From: Yamagishiella unicocca
Taxonomy: Eukaryota > Chlorophyta > Chlorophyceae > Chlamydomonadales > Volvocaceae
Reading direction: 5' to 3'
DNA length: 64,000 nt
Assembly: GCA_003116995.1 (NCBI GenBank)
Contig: BDSL01000057.1
Span: 310,001-374,000 of the forward strand
The position numbers and the translations under genes were made by a program. The notes below the pieces were generated by a model. That model was not told the origin of the DNA and did not search any database. It saw only the letters and a program-made list of their open reading frames with translations. Each line of letters starts with the position of its first letter. The stretch's first letter is position 1. Positions 1-8,831 of this stretch are shown here, one piece after another.

Positions 1-139
1 TCCCCTCCTCCCGGTCTCCACCCCATTCGACACCCCATCTCTGGTCCACCCAGATCACGCGTCAAGCTCCGCCCGGCGCCGGCCCCTTCCACAGCCACAG
101 CCAAGCCCCGCCCCGCGCGGTTTCGCGACCCCTGCGTAC

Positions 140-953
140 GTTGATCAGCCCGCCGATGAGCGAGCCGTATCTCAGCGCCAGGTCCTCTGTCACATCGCCC
201 AGCACCAGCGCCAGCGGAATGAGGGACAGGAAGTTCTGGAAGGTTCGGGGGAGCCCCCGAGAGCGAGCCAGAAGGTAGGGAGGAGGGCAAGGCGGTTGGA
301 AGAGCGCCTCCAGGGAGGGCGCCTCACAACCCAGCGGGGCAGGCTGCAAGGCAGGGCCTGCACACGTCGCCATTGTAGGCCCCCCGTCATCCAAATCAAC
401 CCACATGTTCCACCTCTCCAAAGCCTGAAGTGAAGCCGGTCCACGTCGGCTAAATTGCTATCGTACTCACAAGGGTGAAAACGTACGCGGCGCTCCATTT
501 TAGCGCCCCGGCAGCAATACCCACTGGTACCACGAGCAGCAGCAAGTTAATCCAGTTGCTGAGGATTTCTTTCAGAGCGAGCAAGTCGCTGCGCCACCAT
601 CGCCCTCGCTGGCCCGCCGTAGTTGAAAGCGTGCGGTTGAGCTCGAAGATGTCGGAAGGGCCGATTGCCTCAGGTGTGCCATTACGGAAGTCGAAGCCAC
701 CCGAAGGTGTATTCTGGTCAGCACCTAGCAGCGCCTCTGTGTCAATTCATCAGAAACGGGAGGAGAGGTCGCCAACGTTTCCTGAGACAACAACTCGCCT
801 AGGCATTATAGAGCCGAAACTGTGCATCCATTCCATCTTACCTTCTTGTCCTGGAGATTCAGCGTCCGCACTTCGTTGTCGTAACCTGGCGGCAAGCATC
901 TGCATGCGCATCGCCGCGCGCACGACTGTAAAGGCCCTACTCCTGAGCATCAT
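140..953 (-). CDS. CAX-type cation/proton exchanger, 5' part (partial, three exons visible)
   Basis: Likely a vacuolar Ca2+/H+ exchanger of the CAX family, which exports Ca2+ from the cytosol in exchange for protons. Exons read on the minus strand: 953-842, 736-471 and 235-140, with donors GTAAG, GTGAGT and GTACG; the phases agree. The start is the first ATG in frame (953); no ATG lies between it and the retroelement at 1090. The N-terminal ~110 residues look cytosolic and low-complexity. They are followed by a membrane segment (NWINLLLLVVPVGIAAGAL) and then the family-typical stretch containing LGDVTEDLALR and GSLIGGLIN, directly before where CAX proteins carry the GNxxE cation motif. That next exon lies beyond the left edge, so the intron after 140 runs off the window. 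An LTR retrotransposon sits 137 bp upstream in the same orientation. The family call is firm; which CAX isoform is unknown. Confidence 0.82.
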
Positions 954-1090
954 CGTGCTAAGCTGTGTCCAGAACGAGGAGGGAGTAGGATAAGCCGAAA
1001 CACGAAAGCGTGGCGTCAGCTCAGAGTTTCGGGGCAATAGATCTGCGTGATGGAATTGATCTAATGATAACAATTGATTGACATGCAATT

Positions 1091-1273
1091 TGTTAGGAAG
1101 AAGAGTGTCGTACTAAGAATACGGCCTGTGGAGGAGATGATCCCCCAACGTTATGTCTACCGAGCAGGCACAAAGAGGACTTCCTTTTATAGTCGTTGAC
1201 TATCGAGTCGTGATGTGTACATTATGTCACGCGGAGCGCAGTACGACCATTAGGGCCTTACGCGCGCCTTACA
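1091..1273 (-). repeat. 3' LTR of the retrotransposon
   Basis: 183 bp, identical to 7303-7485 as far as I can compare by eye. On the minus strand it starts TGTAAGG and ends CCTAACA. It contains a clear TATA box (TATAAAAGG, 1191-1183) pointing towards the CAX gene, whose start codon is 230 bp downstream of the box. Confidence 0.95.
1183..1191 (-). promoter_or_regulatory. TATA box in the 3' LTR
   Basis: TATAAAAGG on the minus strand, repeated in the 5' LTR at 7403-7395. In the 5' LTR it would start the genomic RNA of the element; in this 3' copy it faces the CAX gene and could start a chimeric transcript. Function is inferred from sequence and position only. Confidence 0.6.
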
Positions 1274-1288
1274 TTCCCCCCCTTCTGA
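1274..1288 (-). other. Polypurine tract next to the 3' LTR
   Basis: On the minus strand the 15 bases before the 3' LTR read TCAGAAGGGGGGGAA, a purine run ending exactly at the LTR. This is where plus-strand DNA synthesis is primed in LTR retroelements. Confidence 0.8.
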
Positions 1289-1316
1289 TGGGAAGCCCGT
1301 CCCGGGCGCCAAATTT

Positions 1317-4300
1317 TTAGCGAAGCTCCGGCGGGAAGTTGGTACGCGTCCAATATTCTTGGATGAGGTTGGGGCAGACACGTTCGAGGGCAGACTCGCT
1401 TTCCCAGGTGTCATGCTCAGGACCATAGTTATGGTAGCGAACCAAGTAATCAGTCAGCGTTTTGCGACCGGACCGACGTTTGCGGTGTGCGTGGAGCATT
1501 TGAGCTGAACGCAGGGGCTCAAAATTTTGCAGCTCAGTTGGCAGCGAGAGCGTAGTCGTGTTGCCTCCTTGAAAGGTTTTCAGCACGGATACATGAAATA
1601 CGTTGTGCAACTGTAAGCTGCTCGGCAGTTCGAGGCGGTATGCCACTTCACCGATCTTTTGGGTCACTTTGAATGGCCCGATCCATCGCGGCAGAAGCTT
1701 TTGCGTCGTTGCTGGCGATTTGAAGGTGATATTTTTGGTACTGAGGAGAACGAGAGCGCCGACAATGAAGGACACGTTGCGTCGCTTTTTATCAGCTTGG
1801 TCCTTCATACGCTTTTGCGCAGCCTCAAGATGTACTTTGGCTTGCTTTATGCGAGCGGTGTAGTCATCAGCAAGCTTGTTAGCGGCTGGGTATTTTGAAG
1901 GCAGAGGTATTCCTGCGTCCATCGGGACTCGCGGGTTGCGGCCGTAGACGAGGAAGAAGGGCGTGAAGCCTGTAGCATCCGCTTTGCTATTGTTGATAGC
2001 GAATTCTGCCATAGGAAGGTATGTATCCCAGTCATTTTGAGTAGGACCTACGTAGTTACGCAGTACTTCTTCGAGAACGCGGTTAACGCGCTCGGTTTGT
2101 CCGTCCGTTTGAGGATGGTAAGATGTTGATAATGCGTGTCTTAGCCGCAATCGTTTAGTGATGTTTACCAGCACTTGCGCAGTGAAACGAGGATCTCGGT
2201 CGGTGACCAGAATGCGAGGGGTGCCATGTCGGCAGAGGATATGTTGCAGCAGCATTTCTGCGAACCCCAAGGTAGTAAGAGTGTCCGTTGTGGGCACAAT
2301 GATCACCATTTTGGAGAACTTGTCAACGAAAACGCAGATGGCAGTGTGGCCGCGCGTGGTCAAGGGCAAGTGGGTGATGAAATCGCAAGTAATGACCTCC
2401 CAAGGCTCCGTGGGAACCGGAAGGGGTTGCAAAAGACCTGCGGGCTTCTGTGTGCTGGATTTGTTGCGTTGGCAGTCAGCACAGGATGTGACGTACTTGC
2501 GGACCTCCGAGTAGAGACCGGGCCACCAAAAGCGTTCTGAAATGGTTTGCAAGGTGCGAGCAAAGCCGCGGTGGCCTGCTAGTGGTGCGTCATGGTAAGC
2601 ATAGAAGATATCATTTTTGACATCAGGTGCGTCAGGTACAACAATTTTGTTGCCCTTAAAGTAAATACCTTCGTGTTTGGACACGGTGTGCCAGCTGGGG
2701 TCGGGTTCCGCAGGGGACGCCTGTTTTAGACGGTCGGCGAGGGTTGGCATGTTCGCGAACAAGGGCTCGACACCTGGAGTGAACATGGCAATTGCGGGGG
2801 CACCTGGCGGCGGGGGCGGAGGTTCCCGAAGGCAGAGTGCGTAGTCGACACAGAGGATAGCCATTGTGGCTAGCTGGGGCACAGGAGGCGCATGTATGCG
2901 ACTGATAGGGTCGGCGACATTTAGTCGACCGGGGCGATGAAGCCAGGCGTAGTGGAAACGCGTGAGGTATTCCTGCCAGCGCGCTTGCCTACGCGAAAGG
3001 TTCTTCTTTTGATCGAACCAGATAAGAGGGTTATGGTCAGTTATTAACGTGACAGATTGTTGGGCAGTTTCCAAGTAAGGGCGCCATTCTTCGAGGGCGT
3101 TTATCACTCCAAGCAGTTCTTGCTCTTCAGTAGTGTAGTTAACTTCAGCAGGGATGAACTTCTTGCTGGTGTAAGCGACAGGATGTTCGTCCTGCATAAG
3201 TACGGCGCCTGTACCATAGATACTGGCGTCGGAGATGACCTGAAAGGGCTTCTCAAAATCCGGCAATTTTAGCACGGGTGCGTTGGTTAAGGCGTGTTTT
3301 ACACCGTCGAAAGCAGTTTGGTGTTGATGGGTCCATTCAGGCAGACGCTTGAGGCCTGTGAGAGCGGTCAAGGGGGCGACGAGGGACGAGTAGCCCTGCA
3401 CGAATTTGCGGAAGTAGTTGGCGAGGCCCAAGAATCCACGTAAGCTGGAGATATCCGAGGGAGTGGTCCAGTTTTGAACGGTGGAGACTTTGCGGGGGTC
3501 GACTTTTAAGCCGTCGCGACCAACTACGTGGCCCAGGAAAGTTACTTCCTTCTGGTTGAATGAACATTTGTCCAAACGTACTTTGAATTCTCTCTCTTTG
3601 AGAGTTTTGAGCACCATTTCTAGGTGACGTTTGTGTTCTTCAGGCGTTTTGCTGTAGACCATGATATCGTCGAGGTAAACGACGACAAATTTGCCGATAA
3701 AAGGGCGGAGCATTTCGTTCATTGTCCTTTGGAACGTAGCCGGTGCGTTTGTCAGTCCGAAACACAGCACTTTGTACTGGTAGGTACCGAACGGCGTAAC
3801 GAAGCTTGTGAGAGGCACGTCCTGTTCGGAGATGCGGATTTGGTGATAGCCAGACTGTAAGTCTAGTGACGAGAAACATGTGGCGCCGGACATTTTGTCA
3901 AGCAGATCCGTGATGTTGGGCAGCGGATATCGGTTCTTAACCGTGATTTTGTTTAGGTTCCGATAATCAAGAACCATGCGCAGGGAGCCGTCTTTCTTTA
4001 GTGTGAAGAGGACCGGTGCTCCGTACGGTGATTTGGATTCCTCAATGAACCCCTTCGCGAGCAAGTCATCGATTTGCCGTTTTAGCTCATCTTGCTCTAC
4101 GGGAGATAGCCTGTAAGGCCGCGAGTAGGGTGGTTGTGACCCTTCGATTAGCGGGATTGTGTGACCGACTTCCCTGTCGGGCGGCAGCTGGTTTAGCGGC
4201 TCAAACAAGTCTTTGTAGGACTCGAGAAGGGCATTAAGCTCTGTTGGATTTACCAGTGATGGGTCCGGTTGCGCGGACTCCGTAGCAGTGGTAGCGGCTA

Positions 4301-5333
4301 GTTGAGCCATGAGGTCGCTCTGTATGAGCGCCGTGAAGCAGCGATTGCCCTTCTTCTGAAGGCGTTTAAACTGCTTTAAAGAGATGAGTGGAGTTGTGGG
4401 CGCGTTTGCGTCCAGTGCAGTTTTAGCACGGAGGGCAGCCATGGATGGCGGCAAGGACTTGTTGGTACTTAGTAGCTTGTGGGAGCGGCCGTTGCGCCGG
4501 ACCGTGCACGAGCCAGTGTTGAAGTCGAGGATCGCTTTATGCGAGGAGAGCCACTGACTACCGAGAATGAGGTCGAAGCCGTGGAGTAATCGAGGTATGA
4601 CGAGAGCGTTGAGCTCGCAGCGGAAGTCTTTGACACGACAAGTAATTGTAATTTGTCCGAGGAGTGGTACTGAGTTAGCACCATCGCCCAAAGTACACGA
4701 AGTAACGTGGCTTGCGGTAGGGCGGAGGCCGAGTTTTTCGACAAATGCTTGCGATAGCAAGACGTGGGAGGCACCTGTATCAATCAGGGCTGAGGCTCTT
4801 AGGCCGCCAATACGCATTTGCAGTATCAGGGATGAATCATCGCTATTTAGCGAGGAGCAACTTGCTTGAACGCCGCAGGGGTTTAACCAGGCTTGCATGG
4901 GAACGGGGGTGGGGCCTAAGTCAGAGTGGCCGCCGTTAGCCTCACGCACTGCGAAGAGATGAGAGCCTTGGTCAAATTCACGAAGCAGGGTCCAGTGGCG
5001 AGAGGTGAATAGTTGCTGAATGTCGGGCCGTTTAGGCACCAAAAAGACTGCACTTGTTGCGTCAGGAGCCTTGCTTTTGCAGGCTTCATAGTGTTTGAGG
5101 AACTCCGGAATTTCCGAGTACTGAGGGCTTGCCCAAACGTGGTGGTTGCCGACGTCGTGAGTGAGAAATGACGTACACGGGAGTGGCGACAGAGGGCAGA
5201 GCGATTCCGTTCCGTTACACGTAGCGTCGAATACAAATTGCCTTTTAGAAAGCTTTTGCAGCTTCAAGAAAATTGATCGATGCACACGTACCGGCTTATC
5301 CGGCCATTCAGGCAAGGAAGGAGGCTCTAGCAT
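1317..5333 (-). CDS. pol: Retrotransposon Pol polyprotein (PR-RT-RH-IN-chromodomain)
   Basis: 1338 residues counted from the first in-frame ATG (5333). The frame stays open upstream, without another stop, to the UAG that ends gag at 5393-5391, so Pol is probably made as a Gag-Pol fusion. Domains in order: aspartic protease with DTGASH near residue 185; reverse transcriptase with YLDD at 553; RNase H beginning around VISDAS at 699; integrase with an HHCC zinc region (H914 to CADC 951-954) and catalytic D984, D1045 and E1081, giving the canonical D-x35-E spacing; then a C-terminal chromodomain at about 1280-1332 (LVRYHNYGPEHDTWE). Chromodomains of this group direct integration to particular chromatin. 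All catalytic motifs seen are intact, so the copy may be active. Confidence 0.95.
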   Translation of the reverse strand: MLEPPSLPEWPDKPVRVHRSIFLKLQKLSKRQFVFDATCNGTESLCPLSPLPCTSFLTHDVGNHHVWASPQYSEIPEFLKHYEACKSKAPDATSAVFLVPKRPDIQQLFTSRHWTLLREFDQGSHLFAVREANGGHSDLGPTPVPMQAWLNPCGVQASCSSLNSDDSSLILQMRIGGLRASALIDTGASHVLLSQAFVEKLGLRPTASHVTSCTLGDGANSVPLLGQITITCRVKDFRCELNALVIPRLLHGFDLILGSQWLSSHKAILDFNTGSCTVRRNGRSHKLLSTNKSLPPSMAALRAKTALDANAPTTPLISLKQFKRLQKKGNRCFTALIQSDLMAQLAATTATESAQPDPSLVNPTELNALLESYKDLFEPLNQLPPDREVGHTIPLIEGSQPPYSRPYRLSPVEQDELKRQIDDLLAKGFIEESKSPYGAPVLFTLKKDGSLRMVLDYRNLNKITVKNRYPLPNITDLLDKMSGATCFSSLDLQSGYHQIRISEQDVPLTSFVTPFGTYQYKVLCFGLTNAPATFQRTMNEMLRPFIGKFVVVYLDDIMVYSKTPEEHKRHLEMVLKTLKEREFKVRLDKCSFNQKEVTFLGHVVGRDGLKVDPRKVSTVQNWTTPSDISSLRGFLGLANYFRKFVQGYSSLVAPLTALTGLKRLPEWTHQHQTAFDGVKHALTNAPVLKLPDFEKPFQVISDASIYGTGAVLMQDEHPVAYTSKKFIPAEVNYTTEEQELLGVINALEEWRPYLETAQQSVTLITDHNPLIWFDQKKNLSRRQARWQEYLTRFHYAWLHRPGRLNVADPISRIHAPPVPQLATMAILCVDYALCLREPPPPPPGAPAIAMFTPGVEPLFANMPTLADRLKQASPAEPDPSWHTVSKHEGIYFKGNKIVVPDAPDVKNDIFYAYHDAPLAGHRGFARTLQTISERFWWPGLYSEVRKYVTSCADCQRNKSSTQKPAGLLQPLPVPTEPWEVITCDFITHLPLTTRGHTAICVFVDKFSKMVIIVPTTDTLTTLGFAEMLLQHILCRHGTPRILVTDRDPRFTAQVLVNITKRLRLRHALSTSYHPQTDGQTERVNRVLEEVLRNYVGPTQNDWDTYLPMAEFAINNSKADATGFTPFFLVYGRNPRVPMDAGIPLPSKYPAANKLADDYTARIKQAKVHLEAAQKRMKDQADKKRRNVSFIVGALVLLSTKNITFKSPATTQKLLPRWIGPFKVTQKIGEVAYRLELPSSLQLHNVFHVSVLKTFQGGNTTTLSLPTELQNFEPLRSAQMLHAHRKRRSGRKTLTDYLVRYHNYGPEHDTWESESALERVCPNLIQEYWTRTNFPPELR

Positions 5334-5393
5334 CTCAGTGTCCTGGGATAACCCATGCTGTGAACCCGTGATGCCAGCATGGGCAACCCCCTA
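5327..5393 (-). promoter_or_regulatory. Candidate stop-codon readthrough signal between gag and pol
   Basis: UAG (5393-5391) ends gag; pol continues in the same frame. After a 7-nt spacer (GGGGUUG) the RNA can form a perfect 9-bp stem: CCCAUGCUG (5383-5375) with CAGCAUGGG (5360-5352), closing a 14-nt loop. Five loop bases (GCAUC, 5374-5370) could also pair with GAUGC at 5334-5330, 17 nt past the stem, giving an H-type pseudoknot. The arrangement resembles the murine leukaemia virus-type readthrough signal (UAG, short spacer, pseudoknot). Stem and frame are seen directly; the function is inferred. Confidence 0.6.
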
Positions 5394-6383
5394 GTTAGCC
5401 GCTGCGCCGTCGGAACCGCTCGGACCGTCCCTGCGCTGCCGCTTGGACTCCTGACAGCGGTGGCCCTTCCCGAAAGGAGCGCCGCAGTGGTAACATAGGC
5501 CAGCCTTGGCCAAATTTTCACGCCTAATGTCCTCGCGCTCCTTCTCGCGCTCGGAGGTTCGGCGGTAAGACCGGCCGTTGCCGCGGTCTTCGCCATTGCG
5601 GCCGTTGCCGCGGTCGCCGCCATTCCGGCCATTGCCGCGGTCGCCGCCATTCCGGCGGCGGTCGCGGTTGCCATTGCCGCGATTTGCAGCCTGCTTGGGA
5701 GGGGCGGGGGCGGTTCCTTTGAGGAGGCCAAAGCGGACGGTCTTTTTGCCGATGAGTGAGCGCGATTCCTGGCCGTGGGCGTAAGTAAGCAGGGCGTCAA
5801 AAGCGGCCCAAGGGTTGCCGTTGGCATCCGAAGCACACGAGCGCTGCAATTGAGCAAGCATTCCGTTTAGGAACCAGGCGCACAAGTCAACTTGGGAAAT
5901 GTCGGGATCATCGCGAGTTAGTTCCCGGAAGCGCTGCGCGTAATCGCCAATGGATTCGTGAGGCTTCTGATGGTGCTCGCCAGAGTGCAAACGTTGGCGA
6001 ACCTCTTGGGGCGTGCCGCGGCGAACGTCCCCGTAAAGGAGAATGAAATCCGCGCGCATGGTTGCTACTGAGAGGGGCGGAGCACCTAGCACTGCGTGCC
6101 GTTCGCACAAGCCGCTGTACCATTTAGCAGCCGGACCGCCCACGTAATATCGCATGCTCTCGATGGGGTCGCAATTGTTGGCCCTCAGGTATCGGATAGT
6201 GGTGTCAAACCAAATGTCGGGGTCCGAGATCTGGTTGCTGCTGCGCCCTAAGAAAATAGGCGGCTGTCGCAGCGCACGCGAATGGGTATTGCTGGTCCCA
6301 GTGGTTATGGCTGCGTGTGCCGCAGGAGTGCCCGTGGGAGTAGCACCCGGATAAGCGCTAGTTGCGCCCGTTCCCAGACTCAC
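5391..6383 (-). CDS. gag: Retrotransposon Gag (capsid and zinc knuckle)
   Basis: The frame reads about 330 residues and ends at UAG 5393-5391. It holds a capsid-like Retrotrans_gag region (for example IWFDTTIRYLRANN and YAQRFRELTRDDPDIS). A basic Arg/Gly/Asn-rich stretch made of short repeats (about 5580-5690) follows, then a zinc knuckle CYHCGAPFGKGHRC (C-x2-C-x7-H-x-C spacing, seen in several plant chromovirus Gags). At 6383 the codon is GTG, not ATG, and no ATG is seen in this frame in the upstream stretch I read (to about 6540), where it overlaps ORF1. Expression therefore seems to need a +1 shift from ORF1, splicing or a non-AUG start. In-frame with pol apart from the UAG. Confidence 0.85.
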   Translation of the reverse strand: MSLGTGATSAYPGATPTGTPAAHAAITTGTSNTHSRALRQPPIFLGRSSNQISDPDIWFDTTIRYLRANNCDPIESMRYYVGGPAAKWYSGLCERHAVLGAPPLSVATMRADFILLYGDVRRGTPQEVRQRLHSGEHHQKPHESIGDYAQRFRELTRDDPDISQVDLCAWFLNGMLAQLQRSCASDANGNPWAAFDALLTYAHGQESRSLIGKKTVRFGLLKGTAPAPPKQAANRGNGNRDRRRNGGDRGNGRNGGDRGNGRNGEDRGNGRSYRRTSEREKEREDIRRENLAKAGLCYHCGAPFGKGHRCQESKRQRRDGPSGSDGAAAN

Positions 6384-7197
6384 GGTGTTGATAGGTGACG
6401 CCTGCGCAGGAGCCGGCCGGAGCCGCCGGTGCAGGTACTGCAGGGGCTGGCGTGGGCGCGGGTCCTGGTTGCATGAACGGCGCCGCGGCGTGCTCCGGTA
6501 CGGGCAGCGCTGGCGGGACCGCAGGCGAGGTAACGGCCGCGAGTGCCGCTTGGACAGCTGCTTGGATCATAGCCTGCAGCTTGGTCTGCTCGTCCATGGG
6601 CACGTTGGCCGGTGGCGGCGGCACTTGGGCCGGCGGCGGCGGCGGCACGTTCTCCGTTGCCGGCTCATCTGCGTTAGGCGGCGGGGGTCTGGGTGAGTCG
6701 ATCGCCCGTGCGGTAAAAACCTGGGGCTCCGAGTCGGCATTTTGCGGGGCGTTTGTCAGCGTGCGCAGGGCGTCAAAATCGGCCTGCGTTTGCTGGAGCA
6801 CTTTAAGCGATGGTATCTTAGTACCTGCGTCCAGCAGCTCGCTGAAGTCCATATTCTCTATGGAGTCCAGGTCGACAGCGTCGTTGACGTCGCCCGGGAA
6901 TGCGCCCGCAGCCTGTAGGCGTTGGAAGAGGATAATCCGTTTTAGGCGGAGGATGGTGGAATAATTTAATCCCGGGAGATGGTCGTGGTTCCCTTCGACC
7001 AAGCGGAGGTAGAATGTGACATCTACGTTCGTCAGGGCGGATTTTCCGGCCGAGTAGGCTAGCTCGAGTAGCAAATCAGTGCTAGGCATAGCAAGGAAGG
7101 CATTGTACATGCTACGGTATGAGCGTCTTAGCGCTTTGGGCGGCGGAAGGGTCGCCATGTTGCGTACCGTCGTATCGCAGTCCATTTTGGCCGACAT
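6358..7197 (-). CDS. Retrotransposon ORF1, N-terminal Gag-like protein
   Basis: 279 residues from ATG 7197, the first ORF after the primer binding site; it ends at TAG 6360-6358. The first ~110 residues look globular and helical (for example FLAMPSTDLLLELAYSAG). The C-terminal half is proline/alanine-rich and disordered, with PPPP runs. The next ORF (gag) lies in the +1 frame and overlaps the end of this one. I recognise no catalytic motif. It may be the matrix-like N-terminal part of one Gag polyprotein joined to the downstream frame by frameshifting, or a separate protein; the sequence does not decide. Confidence 0.7.
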   Translation of the reverse strand: MSAKMDCDTTVRNMATLPPPKALRRSYRSMYNAFLAMPSTDLLLELAYSAGKSALTNVDVTFYLRLVEGNHDHLPGLNYSTILRLKRIILFQRLQAAGAFPGDVNDAVDLDSIENMDFSELLDAGTKIPSLKVLQQTQADFDALRTLTNAPQNADSEPQVFTARAIDSPRPPPPNADEPATENVPPPPPAQVPPPPANVPMDEQTKLQAMIQAAVQAALAAVTSPAVPPALPVPEHAAAPFMQPGPAPTPAPAVPAPAAPAGSCAGVTYQHRESGNGRN

Positions 7198-7277
7198 TGT
7201 GGGCCGAGGAGAAAGAAAAAAAAAAAAATAAGCGCGTTAAGCGCCGAGCTCTTTCGCGAGACCGAGAGGCCTCCAGC

Positions 7278-7300
7278 GATCGAACCTGTCTCAGATGCCA
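7278..7300 (-). other. Primer binding site, initiator-Met tRNA-like
   Basis: Two bases after the 5' LTR the minus strand reads TGGCATCTGAGACAGGTTCG, continuing ATC. This is close to the complement of the 3' end of eukaryotic initiator methionine tRNA (plant form TGGTATCAGAGCCAGGTTTC) with several mismatches and one deletion. The TGG needed to pair with the tRNA CCA end is present. The exact primer depends on the host tRNA sequence, which I cannot check. Confidence 0.7.
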
Positions 7301-7302
7301 GT

Positions 7303-7485
7303 TGTTAGGAAGAAGAGTGTCGTACTAAGAATACGGCCTGTGGAGGAGATGATCCCCCAACGTTATGTCTACCGAGCAGGCACAAAGAGGACTTCCTTTT
7401 ATAGTCGTTGACTATCGAGTCGTGATGTGTACATTATGTCACGCGGAGCGCAGTACGACCATTAGGGCCTTACGCGCGCCTTACA
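7303..7485 (-). repeat. 5' LTR of the retrotransposon
   Basis: 183 bp, same sequence as 1091-1273; TATA box at 7403-7395. Followed by the target duplication CAATT at 7486-7490. Confidence 0.95.
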
Positions 7486-7490
7486 CAATT

Positions 7491-8682
7491 CACTTGGATG
7501 TCCGAGCATGGACCTGCATGACCAATTTAAGCCAGGGTACGGCTAACCTGGCAAGCTAGTAGTTGAGAAAACTGCCGGCTTCCTGCACCATACTTGCATA
7601 CTTTGTCCTGTGACAGTTAACAAGCTCACTACCCAACGGAATAGGCGGTTTCACTGGGCATGTGCGCAGCGATTTCCTTTACACATGCAATTCCTTTGGA
7701 GTATGAACTTGCATACGCAGAAATCTCATAGGGTTTCCATTTTTTGCCAGATACACAAGAACAATGTTGTGCGGTTGGCCGTTGCCCCTCGCGTCGTCGC
7801 CATGTCTGGATTCCATTGGGTGTTTGGGTGTGGCGCATGCAAGTAAGCTGTGCAGTGCATGAATCGATACTTGAGGCAACCGGCTGTGGAGGGATTATGT
7901 CTTCACATGCGAGATTGCCAGCACTGATGAACGCAGGCTCAAAATCTTGACGATCTCTCGCCCCTGTTGTAGACACACTTGGCACATGACAAACTACGGC
8001 CATCTGAGGGACATATGTAACCAAGCACGGTGTGGAACTACCAGCTTCGAGACGTTTGGGCACACCGAACCCAATCCACTTGGTCGCTACGTTGTCTATG
8101 AGCCGGCTTACACATGGCGTCTACACGAACAAGCACACTAGTACAGTTCTCATACCGTACTATGTGCGTCGTGTGTCATGCAGGCGAGCTGCTAACGGAC
8201 ATCCACCATATCGGTCTTTTACTCGTACGGTGTCCAGGGAACGGGGCTGCACGTGTCCATTTTCCGCCTCATCATGTTTACTGGCACGCCCTCAGCGACG
8301 ACGCTACGTTCTGCCAAGTCTGGGCGACGACAGCCAAATTTGCAAACGCTTGCGTCTGCGACAGCACACCATCGCTGCCCCAGCCGGCTGCCCCAGCCGT
8401 ACAAAACTAATCCCCAGACCGCCTCTCCTAGCCACGCATCTCAACCGCCGCCAACACTCCAAACCGCCGTCTGCGGGCCCCGGAGGCACCCTCCTCCAAG
8501 GTGCCCTCACCCGCTTACCGCCACCACAACCACACCGTCCCCTTCCAACTGGCACCACCCAGCTACTACCCGGCTACCCGGGACCTCCTCGTCCTCTCCA
8601 TGCAGGACGGGCAGGGCTCACCGCACAGACGCGCCAGGGCTGCGGCAGGCGCAAGCTTGACGCGCCCGGCTTAACGCGCTGA
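7491..8682. other. Intergenic: former CAX upstream region and 3' side of the proteasome gene
   Basis: No convincing gene. Before the retroelement arrived this DNA joined directly to 1085, so the part nearest 7491 is probably the original CAX promoter. A TTACA at 8108-8112 (TGTAA on the minus strand) is a possible poly(A) signal for the proteasome gene about 720 nt past its stop. Confidence 0.5.
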
Positions 8683-8831
8683 GCTGCCGCCCGGGCTTTT
8701 GACACGGCGGGCTGCCGCCCGGGCTTTTGACACGGCGGGCTGCCGCCCGGGCTTGACACGGCGGAGCTGCCGCCCGGGTTTGACGCTGCGGGCTGCCGCC
8801 CGGACTTGACACGGCGGAGCTGCCGCCCGGC
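8683..8831. repeat. GC-rich tandem repeat, 26-28 bp units, six copies
   Basis: Units begin at 8683, 8711, 8739, 8766, 8792 and 8819 with core GCTGCCGCCCGG and a TTGACACGGCGG-like spacer. The last unit runs up to the stop codon of the proteasome gene at 8834-8832, so the array forms the start of its 3' UTR. The core can form GC hairpins. Confidence 0.9.

Larger units (their letters stand above)
1086..7490 (-). mobile_element. Complete chromovirus-type Ty3/gypsy LTR retrotransposon with 5-bp target site duplication
   Basis: The element spans 1091-7485, flanked by the direct repeat CAATT (1086-1090 and 7486-7490). Both LTRs are 183 bp, begin and end TG...CA, and I see no difference between them, so the insertion is recent. 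On the minus strand the order is: 5' LTR, primer binding site, ORF1, gag ORF, pol (protease, RT, RNase H, integrase, chromodomain), polypurine tract, 3' LTR. The protein order (integrase after RNase H) and the C-terminal chromodomain place it with chromoviruses. No reading frame is shortened by an obvious decay mutation; the two frame interruptions (ORF1/gag and gag/pol) are discussed separately and may be regulated. Confidence 0.95.

Noticed and set aside
954..1088. N-terminal extension of CAX up to 1088
   Set aside because: The open frame has no ATG there (it would start at TTG) and ends at the retroelement boundary.
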